A stretch of 64,000 nt of DNA from an uncultured Anaerolineae bacterium (GTDB lineage: Bacteria > Chloroflexota > Anaerolineae > Promineifilales > Promineifilaceae), in the NCBI GenBank assembly GCA_905479495.1, contig CAJQMR010000011.1, positions 62,001 to 126,000 of the forward strand. The letters are read 5' to 3'. Shown piece by piece: positions 59,841 through 64,000 of the stretch. The position numbers and the translations under genes are program-made. Under the pieces are notes generated by a model. The model ran no database searches. It saw only the letters and a list, made by a program, of their open reading frames with translations, and was not told the origin of the DNA. Positions within the stretch are counted from its first letter, which is position 1; each line of letters opens with the position of its first letter.

Positions 59841-60125
59841 TCAAACAGAACGTCTACGGCGGCCAGATAATAGGCCTAAAATGGCGCTGAAAAGGGCAGA
59901 GCCGATGATGGACCAAAGGACAGGAAATGTTTCGCCGTCAATGGTAATGGGGAAAACTTCGGGAAGCCCCATCTGCTTGCCCAACCACATGCCCAATAGG
60001 GCGCCAATAAAGCCGACAACAGCTGCGACCAGGCAACCACCGCGAGAAAATCCAGCAATGGCCTGGCCCAGGCTGCCGCAAATGGCAGCAATAATTACCA
60101 ATATAATGAATCCTGTTACTGTCAT
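59841..60125 (-). CDS. GlsB/YeaQ/YmgE family membrane protein
   Basis: This 94-residue protein has three hydrophobic helices (FIILVIIAAICGSLGQAIAG, LVAAVVGFIGALLGMWLG, WSIIGSALFSAILGLLSG) and a basic RRRR tail. The glycine-rich pattern matches the transglycosylase-associated/YeaQ/GlsB family of stress-induced small membrane proteins, whose mechanism is unknown. It is bounded by a strong terminator. The upstream region (60126-60280) is non-coding apart from the purD terminator. AAAGGAG is present just before the ATG at 60125. Confidence 0.85.
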   Translation of the reverse strand: MTVTGFIILVIIAAICGSLGQAIAGFSRGGCLVAAVVGFIGALLGMWLGKQMGLPEVFPITIDGETFPVLWSIIGSALFSAILGLLSGRRRRSV

Positions 60126-60282
60126 AATCTTACTCCTTTACAGACACAAAAAGACATAACTTTTGTGAGCGTAATGAGACGATAACAAAGAAGAGCCGCT
60201 TTCGGGATATATCTAGATACAAAGGTGAGATATATAATTTTGAGAAAACAATCGGTAAAAGGAGGGGAATAAGAGGGGTGTT

Positions 60283-60321
60283 AAAAAAAGCCCCACACCA
60301 TTTTGTCAAACGGTGCAGGGC
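60283..60321 (-). terminator. Rho-independent terminator of purD
   Basis: On the minus strand, GCCCTGCACC pairs with GGTGTGGGGC (with G-U pairs), followed by a seven-base T-run. It lies about 28 bases beyond the purD stop (60349). Confidence 0.85.
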
Positions 60322-60348
60322 GAAAAGGTGATAGAAGCCGCTTTGGGC

Positions 60349-61704
60349 TTAGACGGCCGTTCCCAATCCTACACTTGGCTCATACCAGCCTAGAATGGGC
60401 GGCTTTTGCAGCTGCACCACCCCACCGCCAATATCCCGCCGGAACTGTGCCCCGGCGAAGTGGGTTTGGTCCACACCGCGATAAGCGCGTTTGAGGGCGC
60501 AGGGCAGGCTGTGAGCCGTGGCTGTGACCGCCAACACTCGACCGCGTGAGGTGACGAGACGGCCGTTCTCACAGCTCGTGCCATGATGAAAAAGATTCAC
60601 ACCCGGCAGGGCACGGGCTATTTCTGTGCCGCTGATGGGCAGGCCGGTGGGGAACGATTCAGCCGGGTAGCTGGGCGAGGCCATCATCACGGCTGCGGCA
60701 GCACCAGAGCGAATTTGCACGTGGGCTGGCGTGAGCCGCCCCTCGATGCAGGCCCGCATCGCCTCGACGAGATCAGATTCCAGCAGGGACATCAGCACCA
60801 GCGTTTCCGGGTTGCCAAAACGGCAGTTGAATTCCAGCACCTGCACGCCACATTCGGTGAGCATCAGCCCGGCAAAGAGCACACCCACGTATGGATTGCC
60901 CTCGGCGGCCATACCCTCAATCGTGGGCTGGATGATACTGTCCATCACTTCGGCTACGAAGTTGGCGGGCAAATCGGGCACCGGGGCAAAGGCCCCCATG
61001 CCGCCCGTGTTGGGGCCAGTGTCGCCATCAAAAATGCGTTTGTGGTCACGCACGGGGAAGAGGGGGACGGCCGTTTTACCATCGCTCAAGGCAAACATGG
61101 ACAGTTCCGGGCCGCTCAGCCGCTCTTCGATAATGATGGTTTGGGCTGCCGCTTCGCCCAACAGCTTCTCGACCATGTAGGTGTGCAGCGCTGCTTGCGC
61201 CTGTGCCTTCGTATCGCAGACCGTTACGCCCAGCCCCATTTTGCCCAACCCACTGACCTTGACGACGAGACGGCCGTTTGGTAATGAATCCAGATAAGCC
61301 AGCGCCTCATTGTAATCGTGGAAAGTGGCGAAGGCAGGCGTGGGAATGTTGTGCCGCTGCATAAATCCTTTGGCAAACGCTTTGGAAGATTCCAGCCGGG
61401 CCGCTGCCTGCTGTGGGCCAAAGATGGCCAAACCCGCCGCCTGGAAGGCATCAACCACGCCAAAGGCCAGCGGATCGTTGGTGCCCACCACGGTCAGGTC
61501 GATTTTGTTTTGGCTGGCAAAGGCGACCAATCCGGGCACATCTTCATCGCTGATGGGGACGTTTGTGCCGATTTCGGCCGTGCCGGCGTTGCCAGGGGCC
61601 ACAAAAATGCGGTTCACGCGCGGCGATTGGGCAATTTTCCAGGCCAGGGCGTGTTCCCGCGCTCCGTAACCTAACACTAAAACGTTTAACTTTTTGCTTT
61701 GCAT
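60349..61704 (-). CDS. purD: Phosphoribosylamine-glycine ligase
   Basis: This 451-residue purine biosynthesis enzyme joins phosphoribosylamine and glycine using ATP. The N-terminus VLVLGYGAREHALAWKIAQSP is diagnostic (usually GSGGREHAL; here GYGAREHAL). The ATP-grasp region has SKAFAKGFMQRHNIPTPAF and VVKVSGLGKMGLGV, where the usual PVVVKADGLAAGKGV is altered. ERLSGPELSMFALSDG, NTGGMGAFAP and FNCRFGNPETLVLM also match. Substitutions in the ATP loop and the VGTNDPLAFG segment (usually VGPEAPL) make it a divergent PurD. The C-terminus extends slightly (PILGWYEPSVGLGTAV). The ribosome site AAGGAGC precedes the ATG at 61704. No other pur genes are adjacent. Octamers are at about 60353, 60560, 61068 and 61270. 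Confidence 0.85.
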   Translation of the reverse strand: MQSKKLNVLVLGYGAREHALAWKIAQSPRVNRIFVAPGNAGTAEIGTNVPISDEDVPGLVAFASQNKIDLTVVGTNDPLAFGVVDAFQAAGLAIFGPQQAAARLESSKAFAKGFMQRHNIPTPAFATFHDYNEALAYLDSLPNGRLVVKVSGLGKMGLGVTVCDTKAQAQAALHTYMVEKLLGEAAAQTIIIEERLSGPELSMFALSDGKTAVPLFPVRDHKRIFDGDTGPNTGGMGAFAPVPDLPANFVAEVMDSIIQPTIEGMAAEGNPYVGVLFAGLMLTECGVQVLEFNCRFGNPETLVLMSLLESDLVEAMRACIEGRLTPAHVQIRSGAAAAVMMASPSYPAESFPTGLPISGTEIARALPGVNLFHHGTSCENGRLVTSRGRVLAVTATAHSLPCALKRAYRGVDQTHFAGAQFRRDIGGGVVQLQKPPILGWYEPSVGLGTAV

Positions 61705-61725
61705 GTCTCTGCTCCTTCAAAAGTT

Positions 61726-61775
61726 GTAGCCGAGGATTCCAATCCTCGTTTTGCGCGCTAAGAAAGCGCGGCTAC
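61726..61775. repeat. 50-bp inverted-repeat element (GTAGCC family relative)
   Basis: The ends are GTAGCCG and CGGCTAC (with CGCGGCTAC at the right, as in the copy at 46871-46923). It contains the inner palindrome GAGGATTCCAATCCTC, comparable to the centre AAGATTGCAATCTT of the palindrome at 24126-24153. It lies upstream of purD. Confidence 0.6.
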
Positions 61776-61938
61776 ATGGGCAAATAATGATGGTTGGTGG
61801 ATACGGCCGTATCACTCTATGTAGTTTGATGATTCAAATGGTGAAAATGCAGGGAGTTGTCCCGTGATGCTTTAGTATAGGGTTACCCATAGGTAAACTC
61901 TGTCACCCAAATGGGTACATCCACGGGTGAAAAGTTGA

Positions 61939-62007
61939 TCCGCAGATTACGCAGATTCGCGCAGATTTTGGTTTTTAATCTGCGAAATTTGCGAGAATCT
62001 GCGGATA
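61939..62007. repeat. CCGCAGATT inverted repeat
   Basis: CCGCAGATTACGCAGATTC at the left pairs with GAATCTGCGG at the right, with AATCTGCGAAATTTGCG between, forming a long imperfect hairpin. The same words occur at 24106-24123 and in weaker form at 43320-43350. Confidence 0.7.
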
Positions 62008-62036
62008 AATCTCTTTTTTCTCTATGTTCTCTGTGG

Positions 62037-64000
62037 CTAATCTAAAAGGTGGAGGCTGCGGGCGCGGGCGACGGCCTGAGTGCGGTTGTTCACATCCAGT
62101 TTGGCGTAGAGCCGCCGGGTGTGAGCTTTGATCGTGTTGAGGGAGAGGACCATCTCGTTGGCGATGTCCCGGTTGGTGCGGCCAGCGGCCAGATGGTGCA
62201 GCACGTCCAACTCACGCGGGCTGAGCGGTTGGATGGCAGGATCGGGTTTGACCGTTGCCGGGTCGCAGTGGGTAAGCAAGGTGCGGGCGTATTTGGCCGT
62301 GACTGGATTGTTGGCTGCCCGGTGCAGCAGACGGTGCAAGGCGGGGTCGGGCGTTTCAAGGAAGAGGCGCACATAGCCGCCCGGTTCCGCCTGGGTGAGC
62401 GTTTGTTGGAAGCGGGGAACGGCCGTATCCATCGCCCCCATCTTGGCCTGTACCAGCGCCTGCAACAGCGAAACGCGCAGCCAGAAGCTTTTGCTCTGCC
62501 GCTCCTCAGCAAATTTGCAGAGGACATCCAGCACAGGCAGCACCGCCTCGTATTCACGGATGGCGATGTGGAATTTGGCCAGCAGTAAATAGGCGCCGGG
62601 TAGTTCGCGAATCTTTTCGGCCTCATCGTTACTGGTGATGCCCAGGCCATCGGCCCACTGGCGCACCAGGCGCATATCGCCGCGCTGCAAGGCCAGGTCG
62701 GCGCGGAAGCTGGAGATGGTGGGGGTTTGAATCTGCTGCTCCAGAGCGACCACCAGCGCTTCGGCAGCGGGCCAATCGTCTAGCGTCAACAGCAGTTGGG
62801 CCAGCCCTTCGCGGCTGTAGATGAGCATCTTGTGGTCGCCGCTGCGTTCGGCGCAGGCCAGGGCGCGGCGCAGGTGCGTTTCTGCCTCGCCCAGCCGGTT
62901 CCACTCGTAGAGCAGCTTGCCCAGGCCCAGGTGCATAAAACCCACGGCGGGGGAAGGGGCGGCCGCGTGATTGGTCGTGGCGGTGGCCAATCCCCGTTCA
63001 TAAATAGCAAAGGCTTCTTTGAGCTGCGCCTGCCGCTCGTGGGTCTGGCCCCAGTAAAACGTGGCAAACATCACCGCCCACAGGCCGGGATCGTGCGTTG
63101 TGTTTTGGGCCGCTTCGGCAAACGCATCGCGGGCGGCGTCTAGCTCGGCCCGTTGTAAATGAGAAAAACCGAGGTTGATGGCCACTTCGCTGCGCAGCAT
63201 GTGCTGATCTTCCGGCAGTTTGGTCAGTGCCTTGTTGGAAAAGCGAATGTTGATTTCTGTGTCACCAGTAATCATGGCCAGCCGGGCGCGCAAGGCGGAC
63301 CATTCGCCCCAAAGCAAGGCGGTATCCAGCTGATCGCTGATGGCTTCCAGCAGCCGCTTGGCCTGGCTAAAGTCGCCGGTGCGAATGAGCGACCAGATGT
63401 AGAAAAGGGTCAGGCGAGGGTGGGCCGTTTGTCGCGCTTCGGGCAGCGCTTCAACCCATTGGCGCAGGGTGATGCCTTCGCCAAACATGAGCACATCGCG
63501 GGCGACTGTTTCCATGAGGGTGACGGCCAAATCGTAGTCGGCGGCGGCCAGGGCGTGGTCCACGGCGATGAGGGATTGGCCGTTTTCGTGGTACCAGTAG
63601 GCGGCTTTTTGGTGCAGTTGGGCAATGTAATCCGAAGATTTTTGTTGCTGAAGACGGCCGTTCAAAAAATCGCCAAACAAATGGTGGTAACGGTACCAGC
63701 GCCGCTCCACATCCAGCGGCACCAGGAATAAATTGGCCGCTTCAATTTGTTCTAAAAGCTGCTGGCTGGGCTGTCCAGTCAATGCCTCGCACAGATTGGC
63801 GTTGAACTGGCTGAGAACGGCCGTTTGCAGCAAAAATTCCTGAATTTCTGTTGGTTGGCGGCTGAGTACCTGGTCGGCTAAATAATCGACGAGGTAGCGT
63901 TGGTTTCCAGAAAAAGCTTCTGGTAAAGAAACTGATTCTTGCAGGGCGAGGGCAATGAGCTGCAAGCCGGTGACCCAGCCTTCGACCTGCTCGTCGAGCT
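62037..64000 (-). CDS. MalT/LuxR-type giant transcriptional regulator (5' end outside window)
   Basis: The open frame runs off the right edge; at least 653 codons are visible. Near the edge is EGWVTGLQLIALAL, followed by YLVDYLADQVLSRQPTEIQE and RYHHLFGDFL. This is the end of the NTPase/arm region of MalT-type STAND regulators. A TPR-like helical section follows (about 150-550 of the visible part). The C-terminal LuxR helix-turn-helix is LSPRELDVLHHLAAGRTNRD followed by TIKAHTRRLYAKLDVNNRTQA. It activates transcription when a ligand and ATP are bound; the target genes are not evident. It is a separate transcript from purD. The N-terminal ATP-binding motifs should lie beyond 64000. Confidence 0.87.
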   Translation of the reverse strand, partial: LDEQVEGWVTGLQLIALALQESVSLPEAFSGNQRYLVDYLADQVLSRQPTEIQEFLLQTAVLSQFNANLCEALTGQPSQQLLEQIEAANLFLVPLDVERRWYRYHHLFGDFLNGRLQQQKSSDYIAQLHQKAAYWYHENGQSLIAVDHALAAADYDLAVTLMETVARDVLMFGEGITLRQWVEALPEARQTAHPRLTLFYIWSLIRTGDFSQAKRLLEAISDQLDTALLWGEWSALRARLAMITGDTEINIRFSNKALTKLPEDQHMLRSEVAINLGFSHLQRAELDAARDAFAEAAQNTTHDPGLWAVMFATFYWGQTHERQAQLKEAFAIYERGLATATTNHAAAPSPAVGFMHLGLGKLLYEWNRLGEAETHLRRALACAERSGDHKMLIYSREGLAQLLLTLDDWPAAEALVVALEQQIQTPTISSFRADLALQRGDMRLVRQWADGLGITSNDEAEKIRELPGAYLLLAKFHIAIREYEAVLPVLDVLCKFAEERQSKSFWLRVSLLQALVQAKMGAMDTAVPRFQQTLTQAEPGGYVRLFLETPDPALHRLLHRAANNPVTAKYARTLLTHCDPATVKPDPAIQPLSPRELDVLHHLAAGRTNRDIANEMVLSLNTIKAHTRRLYAKLDVNNRTQAVARARSLHLLD

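Larger units (their letters stand above)
61705..62036. other. Intergenic region with two repeat types
   Basis: This 332-base gap holds a GTAGCC-type element at 61726-61775, one octamer with symmetrical flanks (ATACGGCCGTAT near 61800) and the CCGCAGATT repeat at 61939-62007. The A+T-rich centre around 61850-61930 has short near-palindromes (TTACCCATAGGTAA; CACCCAAATGGGTACAT) of unknown meaning, possibly operators. I see no gene. Confidence 0.5.
198..63830. repeat. Window-wide highly iterated palindrome ACGGCCGT (about 95 copies)
   Basis: The perfect octamer palindrome ACGGCCGT occurs about 95 times by eye, roughly one per 670 bases, with about 20 further one-mismatch forms (such as ACGGCCGC or TCGGCCGT). 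Many copies extend symmetrically to AAACGGCCGTTT or GGAAACGGCCGTTTCC. With near 52 % GC about one copy is expected by chance. Copies lie on both sides of gene borders and inside genes in all three frames, giving T-A-V, N/D-G-R or R-P in proteins. The largest gap is 33.1-38.7 kb. Examples are at 198, 1279, 1501, 2080, 9440 and 43226. Confidence 0.95.

Noticed and set aside
1..64000. CRISPR array, tRNA or rRNA genes, insertion sequences
   Set aside because: No regularly spaced direct repeats of 25-40 bases, no cloverleaf with CCA-like end, and no transposase-like protein were found on either strand.

Overview
The window looks like chromosomal DNA of a Chloroflexota bacterium (Anaerolineae/Ardenticatenia type). 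This is an inference from gene content: SARP/AfsR-like and MalT/LuxR-like giant regulators, a multi-GAF histidine kinase, NACHT and other STAND NTPases, delta-60 propeller and lamin-tail secreted proteins, a DUF1800/DUF1501 pair, GC near 50-55 % by eye, and many short intergenic palindromes. I found no rRNA, tRNA, CRISPR array or transposase gene.

Layout. 1-6 kb: end of a glycosyltransferase, a secreted DUF1800/DUF1501 pair, an agmatinase-family ureohydrolase, homocysteine S-methyltransferase and a small lipoprotein. 6-9.3 kb: an Eis-like acetyltransferase, a YugP-type membrane metallopeptidase and three tiny single-helix membrane peptides. 9.5-21.5 kb, all minus strand: a signalling or conflict cluster made of a NACHT NTPase with an FGE-like segment, a 1680-residue AAA-like/GAF/histidine kinase, a receiver/kinase-like/SIR2-like fusion, and an ATPase with an OmpR-type winged helix. 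21.7-36.4 kb, minus strand: an MttB-family protein coupled to a ROK sugar kinase, then a carbohydrate island (amylosucrase, trehalose synthase, beta-glucosidase, alpha-glucosidase, MalG/MalF/MalE-type ABC importer, LacI regulator). The island has no transporter ATPase gene and carries a permease fossil. 36.9-39.3 kb: secreted phospholipase-D-like/lamin-tail protein. 39.4-44.6 kb, plus strand: TetR regulator, ABC-2 exporter and cytochrome P450. 44.5-52.8 kb, minus strand: APC-UspA transporter, Hpt, an rRNA methyltransferase-like protein, a MalY/PatB lyase, a PlsC acyltransferase and an M23 lipoprotein. 52.9-58 kb: a SARP regulator diverging from a small protein and a delta-60 secreted protein. 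58-64 kb: sulfotransferase, PIG-L deacetylase, GlsB/YeaQ membrane protein, PurD and a truncated MalT-like regulator.

The two most striking signals are these. First, the octamer palindrome ACGGCCGT, often as AAACGGCCGTTT, occurs about 95 times by eye where about one copy is expected. It lies inside genes in all three frames, between genes, and at the heart of at least one terminator. Second, the 9.5-21.5 kb NTPase/kinase/SIR2 cluster has an unusual domain combination that I do not recognise as a described system. A third theme is a set of intergenic palindromic elements, several of which supply the stop codon of the adjacent gene.
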